NCBI GenBank assembly: GCA_027494035.1 | Contig: JAOSJQ010000001.1 | Location: 1,736,001-1,800,000, forward strand | Direction: 5' to 3' | Length of the DNA stretch: 64,000 nt | Source: UTCFX2 sp002050125 | GTDB lineage: Bacteria; Chloroflexota; Anaerolineae; Anaerolineales; UBA4823 | In this document: positions 45,730 to 54,477 of the stretch, piece by piece | Layout: every line of letters starts with the position of its first letter | Numbering within the stretch: position 1 is the stretch's first letter | Translations under genes and position numbers: made by a program | Notes under the pieces: generated by a model | Seen by the model: the letters and a program-made list of their open reading frames with translations, nothing else | Database searches by the model: none | What the model was told of the DNA's origin: nothing

Positions 45730-46290
45730 TCAACGCGCCACCCGCACCCGGGCTGGGCGCAGGACCTTGTCTCCCAGCATGTAACCTTGCTGGAGCACCT
45801 CGATGACCTGACCGCTCTCGTGTTCGCCGCTCTCATCAGAGGCGACCGCTTCGTGGAAGTTGGGGTCAAAGGGCGCCCCTTCAGCCTGGATGGGCGCTAC
45901 ACCTTCGTTCTTCATGATCGTGAGCAGTTTGCGGTGGATCAATTCTATGCCGGCAGCCCAGGCTGCGCCATCGCCCTCAACCGGAGGGTTTTTTAAGGCG
46001 CGCTCCAAGTCGTCGACAATGCTCAGAAAGTCACGGATAACCGAACCGGCGGCAGTCTGATACGCCTGCTGCAGTTCGCGGTCGACGCGCTTCTTATAGT
46101 TGGTGAACTCGGCTCTGGAACGCTGCCAGCCGTCCAGGTACTCATTGGCTTTGGAGCGCGCCAGATCGAGCTCGCGCTGCAGGGTCTCGACCGCCAGGGA
46201 TGGCGCCTCTTCCAGGCTGGCTTGTTCTGGAACCCCGATCTCCAATTCTTCTTCCGGGGTTCTGATACCTTTCTTCTCGTCTTTTTTCAT
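45730..46290 (-). CDS. grpE: Nucleotide exchange factor GrpE
   Basis: About 186 residues. A charged N-terminal tail, a long helix (ELDLARSKANEYLDGWQRSRAEFTNYKKRVDRELQQAYQTA) and the C-terminal beta-domain (NEGVAPIQAEGAPFDPNFHEAVA, VIEVLQQGYMLGDKVLRPARVRVAR) match GrpE. It releases ADP from DnaK. The start is placed at ATG 46290 because AGGAAG is 6 bp upstream; an ATG at 46305 in the open frame overlaps that ribosome binding site. Confidence 0.95.
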   Translation of the reverse strand: MKKDEKKGIRTPEEELEIGVPEQASLEEAPSLAVETLQRELDLARSKANEYLDGWQRSRAEFTNYKKRVDRELQQAYQTAAGSVIRDFLSIVDDLERALKNPPVEGDGAAWAAGIELIHRKLLTIMKNEGVAPIQAEGAPFDPNFHEAVASDESGEHESGQVIEVLQQGYMLGDKVLRPARVRVAR

Positions 46291-46385
46291 TGTACTTCCT
46301 ACCATTCGGTTATTCCTGCCATTCGATAATCAATATTCAGGTTAAACAGAGATGTGCAATTTTTCTGCCAATGCCGCGGCATTGC

Positions 46386-47426
46386 TCAATCTTCGGTCAG
46401 CATGTCTTCCACCAGGTCGCTCAGCAAGCCAGCCATGAAGCGGACGGTTGAGATGGTGCGACCGTAGGGCATGCGCATCGGTCCCAAGACTCCCAGGGTG
46501 CCGGTAGCGAGCCCGGGCGCGCCGTAGCGCGCCAACACAACCGAGCATTCACGCAGCTCTTCCCAGGTGCCTTCCCCGCCGATCAGGACTTGGACGCCGC
46601 CAGGGTCATCGGTGAGCACGGTGCGCGAGAGCAGATCTTCCAAGAGGGGGCGCTCTTCGAGCAGCCGCAGCGCCCGCCGAGCAAACGCCCTCTCGCCAAA
46701 TTCAGGCTCTGCCAGCACGTGGGTCAGACCGTCGCGGTAGAGTTCGCCGGCGACGACCCGGATGGAGCGCTGCATTTCGGTGGTAACCAGCTTCAAGATA
46801 TCCTGTTCGAGGGCGTCGGAGGGCTGCTTGAGCCCTTCGATGGCGGTTACAGCCAACCCCGCGCAATTCTGGTTGATTCTCTGGGCTACGGCGCTGAGTT
46901 GGTCTTGCGAAACCGGCTCAGCCAGGCTGAGCATCTGCTGGTTTACTTCGCCGCCGGAAAGGACCAGCACCATGAGGACCTGACGCCCATGGGTGCGGAT
47001 CAACTCGAGGTGCTTGAAGACGACGCGTTCCGGGTGAGGCGCGGTGATCAGCGAGGCAGCCTGTGCCTGGTGCGCCAACACTGAAGCTGCCAGATGCATC
47101 CATCGGTCGACATCGACCCCCGCCTGATAGAACTGGTGGATGATGGTGCGCTTGGTGGGAGCCGGCAGATCGGTGTGACCCATAAGCTGGCGCACGAAAT
47201 AGCGATACCCTTCTTCGGTGGGGACGCGCCCGGCGGAGGTGTGAGGCTGGCGCAAATAGTCCAGCTCGGTCAGGGTGACCATGTCGTTGCGGACGGTGGC
47301 TGAGCTGAAATCCAGTTTGTAGCGCTCGACAAGCGAAACCGAACCAACCGGTTGGGCGGTCTCGATATAATCCCGGATCACCAGCGCCAGGACGAGTTTC
47401 TGTCTTTCGGTAAGTTCAGTTTCCAT
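46386..47426 (-). CDS. hrcA: Heat-inducible transcription repressor HrcA
   Basis: 346 residues. The N-terminal winged helix (LTERQKLVLALVIRDYIETAQPVGSVSLVERYKLDFSSATVRNDM) is followed by LTELDYLRQPHTSAGRVPTEEGYRYFV, typical of HrcA, and the GAF-like effector domain ending in GVLGPMRMPYGRTISTVRFMAGLLSDLV. It binds CIRCE and is kept active by GroEL in other bacteria. A perfect CIRCE lies 14 bp before its own start, so it is autorepressed, and a second CIRCE precedes groES. Confidence 0.97.
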   Translation of the reverse strand: METELTERQKLVLALVIRDYIETAQPVGSVSLVERYKLDFSSATVRNDMVTLTELDYLRQPHTSAGRVPTEEGYRYFVRQLMGHTDLPAPTKRTIIHQFYQAGVDVDRWMHLAASVLAHQAQAASLITAPHPERVVFKHLELIRTHGRQVLMVLVLSGGEVNQQMLSLAEPVSQDQLSAVAQRINQNCAGLAVTAIEGLKQPSDALEQDILKLVTTEMQRSIRVVAGELYRDGLTHVLAEPEFGERAFARRALRLLEERPLLEDLLSRTVLTDDPGGVQVLIGGEGTWEELRECSVVLARYGAPGLATGTLGVLGPMRMPYGRTISTVRFMAGLLSDLVEDMLTED

Positions 47427-47439
47427 ATTCGTCTAATTT

Positions 47440-47466
47440 TTAGCACTCTCGATGCGAGAGTGCTAA
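47440..47466 (-). promoter_or_regulatory. CIRCE operator of the hrcA-grpE-dnaK-dnaJ-prmA operon
   Basis: TTAGCACTC (47440-47448), 9-bp spacer, GAGTGCTAA (47458-47466): a perfect match to CIRCE, the HrcA binding site. It lies between the promoter and the start, so bound HrcA blocks transcription. Confidence 0.97.
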
Positions 47467-47479
47467 TTTTCGAGTTAAG

Positions 47480-47508
47480 ATGATACCACGCTGAGAAACA
47501 GACGTCAA
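47480..47508 (-). promoter_or_regulatory. Promoter of the hrcA operon
   Basis: Minus strand: TTGACG (47508-47503), 17-bp spacer, TATCAT (47485-47480). The CIRCE starts 13 bp downstream of the -10. Confidence 0.8.
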
Positions 47509-47558
47509 GAAACCCGCCGTTTGGTGGAAAATTTCTAATACGAAGTTAACCCGCAATT

Positions 47559-47614
47559 TGTCACAGGAATATAACGAGTCCATCATTACCCCTGTCACAG
47601 CCGTGCGATACACT
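47559..47614 (+). promoter_or_regulatory. Promoter and four-unit 11-bp operator array of sbp
   Basis: Units of 11 bp in register: TGTCACAGGAA (47559-47569), TATAACGAGTC (47570-47580), CATCATTACCC (47581-47591), CTGTCACAGCC (47592-47602). The -10 TACACT follows 6 bp later (47609-47614). The last two units resemble those at cysA, with identical distance to the -10. The form fits direct-repeat sites of OmpR/PhoB-type regulators. Confidence 0.6.
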
Positions 47615-47644
47615 CTTTCTAAGAAGGAGAATCGGGAGGATAAG

Positions 47645-48721
47645 ATGAAACCCAAATCTTGTACCTATCTTCTAACCTGTGTCTGCGTGCTGGTTCTGGC
47701 GGTTGTTCTGACCGCCTGTGGCGGTCAAAGCGCTGGCGGCGCCGAAAAGACAGCGTCGTCTCCGGGCGGCAGCCTGAAGTTGACCTTGGGGGCTTATACC
47801 ACCCCGCGTGAAGCCTATCGTGAGCTGATCCCTCTGTTCCAAAAGGAGTGGAAGGAGAAAACCGGGCAAGACGTGGTGTTCGAGGAGTCCTATCTGGGTT
47901 CCGGCGCACAGTCTCGGGCGATTGTCGAGGGATTTGAGGCGGACATCGCCGCGCTTTCGCTGGAGGCGGACATCACGCGGATCGTAAACGCCGGACTGAT
48001 TACCCACGACTGGAAAGCTAATAAATATAAGGGCATGATCAGCAACTCGATTGTCGTTCTGGCGGTGCAGGACGGCAACCCGCTGGGAATTCAGGACTGG
48101 GCTGACATCGCCCAACCCGGGATCGAAATCTTGACGCCGAACCCAAAGACCAGCGGCGGAGCGATGTGGAACGTGCTGGGTCTCTATGGCGCTGCCAAGC
48201 GCGGCTATGTCGCAGGCGTGGCTAAAAATGACGAGCAGGCTTCTCAGGAATTCCTGTCAAAGGTGTTGAGCAACGTCACGGTGATGGACAAAGGCGCCCG
48301 CGAGAGCATCACCAACTTCGAGAAAGGGATCGGCGATGTGGCGATCACCTATGAAAATGAAGTGTTGGTGGGTCAGATGAGCGGCGAGACTTATGATTTC
48401 GTCATTCCACGCTCCACCATCTTGATCGAGAATCCGGTTGCCGTTGTCGATGTTTACGTCAATAAACACGGCACGCGGGAGGCAGCCGAGGCGTTCGTGG
48501 AATTCTTGTTCACCCGCACAGCCCAAGAAATTTTTGCGAAATATGGTTTGCGTTCGGTCGACCCCGAGGTGCTCAAAGCCACTGCGGATAAGTACCCCGC
48601 GGTAGAGGATCTGTTCAGCATCGATTATTTTGGCGGTTGGGAGGCTGCCACGCCTCTAATGTTTGGCGAGCAGGGCATCTATACAACCACGGTGGCGAAG
48701 ATTCAGCGATTGAACCAATAA
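47645..48721 (+). CDS. sbp: Sulfate ABC transporter substrate-binding lipoprotein
   Basis: 358 residues. A lipoprotein signal (VLVLAVVLTACGG) anchors it outside the membrane at the Cys. The mature part matches sulfate/thiosulfate-binding proteins (LTLGAYTTPREAYRELIPLF, FEESYLGSGAQSRAIVEG, ADIAALSLEADITRI, LTPNPKTSGGAMWNVLGLYGAA, YENEVLV). The start is at ATG 47645 after GGGAGGATAAG; the open frame begins 87 bp earlier, inside the operator. It delivers sulfate to CysT/CysW/CysA, whose genes lie 3 kb downstream behind a two-component system. Confidence 0.93.
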   Translation: MKPKSCTYLLTCVCVLVLAVVLTACGGQSAGGAEKTASSPGGSLKLTLGAYTTPREAYRELIPLFQKEWKEKTGQDVVFEESYLGSGAQSRAIVEGFEADIAALSLEADITRIVNAGLITHDWKANKYKGMISNSIVVLAVQDGNPLGIQDWADIAQPGIEILTPNPKTSGGAMWNVLGLYGAAKRGYVAGVAKNDEQASQEFLSKVLSNVTVMDKGARESITNFEKGIGDVAITYENEVLVGQMSGETYDFVIPRSTILIENPVAVVDVYVNKHGTREAAEAFVEFLFTRTAQEIFAKYGLRSVDPEVLKATADKYPAVEDLFSIDYFGGWEAATPLMFGEQGIYTTTVAKIQRLNQ

Positions 48722-48839
48722 CGCGCCCTTCAGTAAGCGTTGGCTGGCGAACTCGGCGGCTCGGAAGAATGCGCGCCGGGTTGCGCCGCGTGCGGGCGCG
48801 GTCGATTCGCGGTCCAGTTGTATTAGAATATAGCTGCTG

Positions 48840-50945
48840 ATGATCAGAAGAATTCGTTTCAGCCGCATTAATCTGTCGATCTTGATGGTCGCCACGCTGG
48901 TGTTGTTGGTGATTGTGACTGCCAGCGCGGTCGGGTTACCGGCAATCTGGCTGATTCACAAACAACTCGATGAACAAGCCTGGGCGCTGGTTGAATCGGG
49001 CAGCCGCTCGGCGCTGGTGTTGATGGCTGAAGACCGGGAAAATCTGGAGAACCTGGCGCTGCTCACCGCCCAGCGCCCCACGCTGGCGCGCCTGGTGCGC
49101 GCCGGTGATTTGCAGCCGCTGGGCGACTATCTCCAAATTCTACGGACGGACGCGCGGCTGGACGTGATCCTGATCTGCGAGGCGCCGGATCGGGTGCTCG
49201 TCCAGGCAGGCGATCATCTCGCGGCAGGTGTCTGCCAGCCGGGCGAACCGAGCCGTTTGTATCAAGCCACTACCGGCGCGGATGGAAATACACCGATGGT
49301 GTGGCTGCTCGCAGCGCAAACGATCCCCGAAGCTGCGGCGGGGAAGTTGGTCGTGGTCGGTCTGCGGCTTGACGATCGATACGCCGCGCAGTTGAGCGCG
49401 CGCACCGGCTTGGAACACATTTTGCTCTTTGACGGGAAATACAGCAGTTCGAGTCTGGCTGGCTCGGACGCCGCCTGGGAGGGCAGCCCGCCCGCGCTGC
49501 CAGGCGAGGGTCAGAAGGGCGTTTTCACATTCCAAAACACACCTCACTATGCTGTCCGGAGCCCTTTAGCGGATTCCAGGCAAGAATTGGTGTCCTTCCT
49601 CTCGACCCAAAATATCACCACCGCCCAACAAACGTTGACCCGCACTCTGGTTGCGGGAATCCTGCTGGTGGTGCTGGTCAGCTCGGTGATCGGGGGTTTT
49701 CTGGCGAGCCGCATCAATCGCCCGCTGGTGCGCCTGCGGAATTCGGCGACAGCGCTGCGGCGCGGCGATCTGACGACTCCAATTGTGCCCCGAACGCGCC
49801 TCGAACAGATCGCTCAGGTCGCTTATGCGCTGGAGGACGCCCGGGTCGCGCTAAACCACAGCCTCACGGCGCTGCGCCAGGAAACCGAGTGGAATGACCA
49901 TCTGTTGAACTCGATCCTGGAGGGCATCCTGGCGCTGGATCGTCAGAATCGGATCACATTTTTCAGCCAGGGGGCAGAACGGATCACAGGCTATCGCCAG
50001 GAGCGGGTGATCGGCAAGCCCGTGGACGCGATCCTTCAATCTGCGACCGAGGAAAGCTTCAGCCAGCGCGTTCAGAACCTAGGCGGAAAACCCGCCGTTA
50101 TCCCTGTATTGATCGCCGGACGGCGCGTCGCGCTGGCTGTCACCGCGGCTGAGCTGATCCGCTCCGAGGTCGGCAGACCGGGGATTGTGCTGGTCTGCCG
50201 CGATGTCAGCGAAGAAGAAGCCATGCGCCGGTTGTTGGGGGATTTCTTGGCGAACATTACGCACGAATTTCGCACCCCACTCACTGCGTTAGCGGCTTCA
50301 ATCGAGTTGTTGATCGATCAGCTTCCAACGCTCACAACGAGCGAGCTGGGCGAACTGCTCAATTCGCTTCACCTGGGCATTCTCGGATTGCAAACGCTGG
50401 TGGACAATCTGCTGGAAGGCGCCAGTATTGAAGCCGGGCGCTTCAAGGTTTATCCCCGACCGGTTCAGATCGACGAAATTATCCGCGAAACCTCCCAAAC
50501 GATGAAGCCGCTCTTTGAGAAATACAACCAGCAACTGGTGTTGGAGGTGGAGCCGAACTTGCCCGAAGTGCAGGCGGATCCCAGGCGCATGGGTCAGGTG
50601 ATGATCAATTTGCTGTCGAACGCTATCAAGTGGAGCCCGGCTGGCGCGGAAATTGGGCTGAGCGCCCGAAAATGCGAGGCAGGCGTACAGGTGGCAGTGA
50701 GCGACTGCGGTCCCGGCGTGGCGCAAGACCAGAAGCCGGAATTGTTCAACCGGTTTGTCCACTTGCGTTCAGGCAGCCAGCGGGCTGAATACGGGGCTGG
50801 GATTGGTCTTTCGGTCGTCAAAGCCATTGTCGAGGCGCAGGGCGGCGAGGTGGGCGTCTCGGACCGTCCCGAGGGCGGTTCGGTGTTCTGGTTCACCGTG
50901 CCGGAACCCGCGCCCGAGGCGCTGCTGGAGGGGGGAAGCGGGTGA
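48840..50945 (+). CDS. Membrane sensor histidine kinase (HAMP-PAS-HisKA-HATPase)
   Basis: 701 residues. Membrane helices at about 12-40 and 265-290 flank a 220-residue extracellular sensor region (dCache/CHASE-like, not identified). HAMP (ASRINRPLVRLRNSATALRRGDLTTPI, about 285-335) and PAS (NSILEGILALDRQNRITFFSQGAERITGY, about 355-460) follow. The phosphoacceptor is His475 in ANITHEFRTPLTAL. HATPase motifs: MINLLSNAIKWSP, VSDCGPGVAQ, GAGIGLSVVKAIVEAQGG. It overlaps the response regulator start by 4 bp. Its place inside a sulfate uptake cluster suggests control of sulfate genes. A TAGAAT box lies 10 bp before the ATG. Confidence 0.93.
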   Translation: MIRRIRFSRINLSILMVATLVLLVIVTASAVGLPAIWLIHKQLDEQAWALVESGSRSALVLMAEDRENLENLALLTAQRPTLARLVRAGDLQPLGDYLQILRTDARLDVILICEAPDRVLVQAGDHLAAGVCQPGEPSRLYQATTGADGNTPMVWLLAAQTIPEAAAGKLVVVGLRLDDRYAAQLSARTGLEHILLFDGKYSSSSLAGSDAAWEGSPPALPGEGQKGVFTFQNTPHYAVRSPLADSRQELVSFLSTQNITTAQQTLTRTLVAGILLVVLVSSVIGGFLASRINRPLVRLRNSATALRRGDLTTPIVPRTRLEQIAQVAYALEDARVALNHSLTALRQETEWNDHLLNSILEGILALDRQNRITFFSQGAERITGYRQERVIGKPVDAILQSATEESFSQRVQNLGGKPAVIPVLIAGRRVALAVTAAELIRSEVGRPGIVLVCRDVSEEEAMRRLLGDFLANITHEFRTPLTALAASIELLIDQLPTLTTSELGELLNSLHLGILGLQTLVDNLLEGASIEAGRFKVYPRPVQIDEIIRETSQTMKPLFEKYNQQLVLEVEPNLPEVQADPRRMGQVMINLLSNAIKWSPAGAEIGLSARKCEAGVQVAVSDCGPGVAQDQKPELFNRFVHLRSGSQRAEYGAGIGLSVVKAIVEAQGGEVGVSDRPEGGSVFWFTVPEPAPEALLEGGSG

Positions 50946-51726
50946 AAGCGCTGGTGGTGGATGATGATCGAGTTCTGGCAGACCTGGTCGGCTTTACGCT
51001 GCGCCGCGAAGGCTTTCAGGTAGTGCAGGCAGGGGATGGTGAAACTGCTTTAAGACTGCTGGCGGAGGAGCAGCCGGACATCGTGATCCTGGATGTCAAT
51101 CTGCCAAAGACGACGCCGGTTCTGGATGGTTTTACGGTGTGCCAGCGCATCCGCGAGAAATCCAACCTGCCAGTCATCCTGCTGACCGTGCGCGAGGATG
51201 AGGACGATATTGTCTACGGGTTCAAGGTCGGAGCGGACGACTATATCAACAAGCCGTTCAGCCCGCGCCAGTTGGTCGCCCGCGTCCAGGCGGTGCTGCG
51301 GCGAACCGGAAACGTGGCTGGGGTGCAGCCGCAGAAGGTCGGCGTTCTATCGTTCGACCCCGACCGGCGTGAGGCGCAGGTCGGAGACCGCGCCCCGGTG
51401 ACGCTGACTGCGCTGGAAAGCCGGCTGCTGGAATACTTGATGCTTTTTCCTGGTCATATTCTTACCAATCGCGACTTGATCGATCACATTTGGGGACCCG
51501 GAGGGGCGACCGCGACATGCTGCGCCAATTGGTGCGCCGGCTGAGGCTGAAGATCGACCCCGACCCAGGGGGTTCAAGCCTGATCGAGACTGTGCCGGGC
51601 CGCGGGTACGGTCTGAAAAAAATCCGCCTGATCCCCCAATATCACAGCTTTATCACAGGTTCATCACGCCCGCTGTCATTCCGGGCAGTTAAACTTGTCT
51701 TATGTCCATTGTGCTGGAACAATTAA
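50942..51726 (+). CDS. OmpR/PhoB-family response regulator, with one-base frameshift
   Basis: The receiver (about 1-125) has the acidic pair VVDDD, phosphoacceptor Asp51 (VILDVNLP, followed by a short insert KTTPV) and Lys in YINKPFSP. The DNA-binding winged helix reads LTALESRLLEYLMLFPGHILTNRDLIDHIWG and then, in another frame, GDRDMLRQLVRRLRLKIDPDPGG and IETVPGRGYGLKK. Adding one G to the GGGG near 51500 repairs it. The frame as corrected runs to 51726 through the cysA operator and into cysA. With six instead of seven A at 51616-51622 it would stop at about 51632, so the end is uncertain. It is the likely binder of the 11-bp arrays at sbp and cysA. Confidence 0.85.
51640..51695 (+). promoter_or_regulatory. 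Promoter and four-unit 11-bp operator array of cysA
   Basis: Units of 11 bp: TATCACAGCTT (51640-51650), TATCACAGGTT (51651-51661), CATCACGCCCG (51662-51672), CTGTCATTCCG (51673-51683). The -10 TAAACT follows 6 bp later (51690-51695), and the cysA ATG comes 6 bp after that, so the mRNA is probably leaderless. No -35 hexamer is present, as expected for an activator-dependent promoter. Confidence 0.68.
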
Positions 51727-53611
51727 CCAAAAGGTACGACGGCTATCCCGTCGTTAACAACGTGTCGCTAGAGGTCAAAGATGGCGAGTTCTTTGTTCTG
51801 CTGACTCCAGCGGAAGCGGTAAGAGCACCATTCTGAATTTGATCGCGGGTCTGACTTCGGCAGATCACGGACAGATCATCCTGCACAACCGCAATGTGAC
51901 CCATTTACCCACCCAGAAGCGGCGCGTCGGGTTTGTTTTTCAGAATTACGCACTTTTCCAATATATGACGGTGGCGGAAAATGTGGAGTTTGGACTGACC
52001 ATCCAGAAAGTCGCCTCGCTGGAGCGCCAGAAGCGCCGGGATGAGGCGTTAGAACTGGTGGGTCTGGCTGGTTTGGGCAACCGTATGCCGCGCCAGCTAT
52101 CCGGCGGTCAGCAGCAGCGCGTTGCCCTGGCGCGCGCCCTGGTTTACGGTCCCGATGTGCTGCTGCTGGACGAGCCGCTGGGCGCGCTGGATGCCAAGAT
52201 TCGCATTGACCTGCGGCGGAATTTGAGATCCATCCAGCGCCAGTTGGGCATAACCACGATTTTCGTCACGCACGACCAGGAAGAAGCGTTTGACCTGGCG
52301 GACCGCATTGGTGTGATGAGCTTTGGACGGCTGATCGAGGTGGGCACCCCGGAAGAGCTGTACCAGCGCCCCCAGACGGAGTTCGTGGCTTCTTTCTTGG
52401 GTACGGCGAACCTGCTTGTGGGGAACATCACTGCTCAAAGCGTGGAGCTGGGTCCGATCCGGCTGCCTATCCCGCCCGAAATCCAGCATGCAGGCAGCGA
52501 GCGCCGGGTCCAGGTGTTATTTCGCCCCGAGGATGTGGCGCTCGCGCCCACGCCCGCAGAATTGAACTGCCCCGAACTTGGCCGGGGTGAAGTGGAAGAG
52601 ACATCTTTCGGAGGCGCGCAGGAACGTTTGCGCTTGCGGCTTGCGCCCATTGCGGGTGTGCGACCCATTGCGCCTCTGCCCGGTTTTGGCAGCGCGAATA
52701 TCCTGGTGGATGCGACGCGTTCGCCGGAGCAAGCCAGCCGGTTTCCGCTCCAACTGGGCGAAGCCGCCTGGGTGGGCGTGCACCGGTTCCATGCCCTGGT
52801 GCATCCGGGGTTTGAGCTTTTAATCGTTACAGACGGGTCGCTGCGCGCTCAGGCAGCGCTGGCGCTGGGCGGTCAGATCGCCCGGCTGGCGCACGCCCGG
52901 GTGACATTGCTGGGCGTTGGTCCGAATGGGCAGGCGATGGAAAATCACCTGCAGGAGGCGCGCAAGCAATTGGGGAGCGGGCTGGCTGCCCTGGAGGTGC
53001 AGACCTCTAATTCTCCGATCGCCGCGGCGGTGGCAACCGCAACTGAGCAAGCGCCGTACGACCTGGTGATTATTGGCTTGAGTCTTCAGGAAAATCTCGC
53101 GCTGGCGGAGCAGGTGTTGCAGGCGGGTGACTTTCACCTGTTGCTGGTGCCTAGCCCCCAGCCCGCGCCAACCCAAACCCTCATCTGTGCGACCAGCGGA
53201 GAACCGGGCAAAGAGGACGTCCTGTTTGCCGGGCGTCTGGTGCGCCACCTTGGCGCAGAAGCTACCCTGTTATGTGTGCTGCCCGTTGCCGCAAAAACCC
53301 CCGGTAGGTTAGAGCAAACCCAGAGGTTCCTTGACGGCGGCGTGCAGTCCTTATCCATTCTGGGCGTCCCGGCGAAGACGATCATCCGCAACGGGTCGGC
53401 AACCCCAGAGATCCTGGATGAAGTCAAAAACAAAGGTTATGACTTGTTGGTGATGGGCGCCCCGCTTGCCCGCCAAAGCAGCGAAATCAAGCTGGACGGC
53501 GTGGTCGGAGAGGTGCTGACCTCGTTGACCGACAAGGCTGTGTTGATCGTTCGGTCGCATCTGATCCAATCCAAGAACCCGTTGACTCAACCAAAGGCGC
53601 TTGCTAAATGA
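51702..53611 (+). CDS. cysA: Sulfate ABC transporter ATPase CysA fused to two universal-stress-like domains, with one-base frameshift
   Basis: About 636 residues after correction. The frame from ATG 51702 (MSIVLEQLTKRYDGYPVVNNVSLEVKDGEFFVLLTP) breaks inside Walker A; one missing base near 51807-51812 restores PSGSGKSTILNLIAGL. Then come LSGGQQQRVALARALVYGPDVLLLDEPLGALDAK and THDQEEAFDLADR. A TOBE region covers about 235-350. Beyond the usual end of CysA (about 350 residues) lie two UspA-like domains (LIVTDGSLRAQAALALGGQIARLAHARVTLLGV and LICATSGEPGKEDVLFAGRLVRHLG, ending LLVMGAP). The stop overlaps the cysT start by ATGA. The added domains may bind nucleotide and regulate uptake. Confidence 0.87.
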
Positions 53612-54477
53612 CCGCCCTCACGAACCAGCCGCAAAAGCCGGAGGCAACGGCTGGGCTCCCGATGCGCCCCAGCCTGCCCTGGGGCACGTGGGGGGTGCGG
53701 ACGGTCGCGCTCACTTATCTGACCGTCCTTTTAATCATCCCAATTCTGGTGATCTTACAAGACGGGCTGCGTGAAGGTCTGGGCGGGTTGTGGCACCAGG
53801 TCACACTTCCGATCGCCTGGCACGCGCTCAAACTTACCTTGTGGACCTCGGCGTTGATGACGCTGGTCAACACCATTATGGGAGGGCTGACGGCTTATGT
53901 ATTGGTGCGCTACAGCTTCCCCTGGAAGATGCTGCTGAATTCGCTGGTAGATTTGCCATTAGCGATCCCGACGCTCGTAACCGGTTTGATGATGGTGGTG
54001 CTGCTGGGTCCCCAGGAGGCTGTCGGCTCCTGGCTGAAGGAGAATTTAGGACTTTCGATCATCTTTGCGCCGCCTGGCATCATCCTGGCGCTGCTGTTTA
54101 TCACATTTCCGTTTGTGGTGCGCGCAGTTCAGCCGGTGCTGCTCAATTTAGAACGGGCGCAAGAAGATGCGGCTGCGACGCTTGGGGCGGGCGGTTGGAC
54201 TATCTTCAGACGAATTACCTTGCCTCCGCTGGTCTTACCGTTGGCAAGCGGGGCGCTGTTGAGTTTTGCCAGGGCGATTGGAGAATTTGGGGCGATCGTG
54301 ATCGTTGCCGGGAATATCCCGCTCTATTCGCAGACAGCCGCGGTGTACGTTTTGGGTGAAGTCGAGTCGGAAAACCGGCTCGGCGCCAGCGCGGTTTCGA
54401 TTGTGATGATCGCGATTGCCCTCAGCCTGGTGCTGTTTGTCGATTGGCTGCAGAGCCGCAGCCGGAGGTCAGGGTGA
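53608..54477 (+). CDS. cysT: Sulfate ABC transporter permease CysT
   Basis: 289 residues with six predicted membrane helices. The ABC-coupling signature is LERAQEDAAATLGAGGWTIFRRITLPPL (EAA loop with conserved G). FARAIGEFGAIVIVAGNIPL is typical of CysT/CysU. The start ATG overlaps the cysA stop (ATGA), and the stop overlaps the cysW start (GTGA), so the three are translationally coupled. Confidence 0.93.
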   Translation: MTALTNQPQKPEATAGLPMRPSLPWGTWGVRTVALTYLTVLLIIPILVILQDGLREGLGGLWHQVTLPIAWHALKLTLWTSALMTLVNTIMGGLTAYVLVRYSFPWKMLLNSLVDLPLAIPTLVTGLMMVVLLGPQEAVGSWLKENLGLSIIFAPPGIILALLFITFPFVVRAVQPVLLNLERAQEDAAATLGAGGWTIFRRITLPPLVLPLASGALLSFARAIGEFGAIVIVAGNIPLYSQTAAVYVLGEVESENRLGASAVSIVMIAIALSLVLFVDWLQSRSRRSG

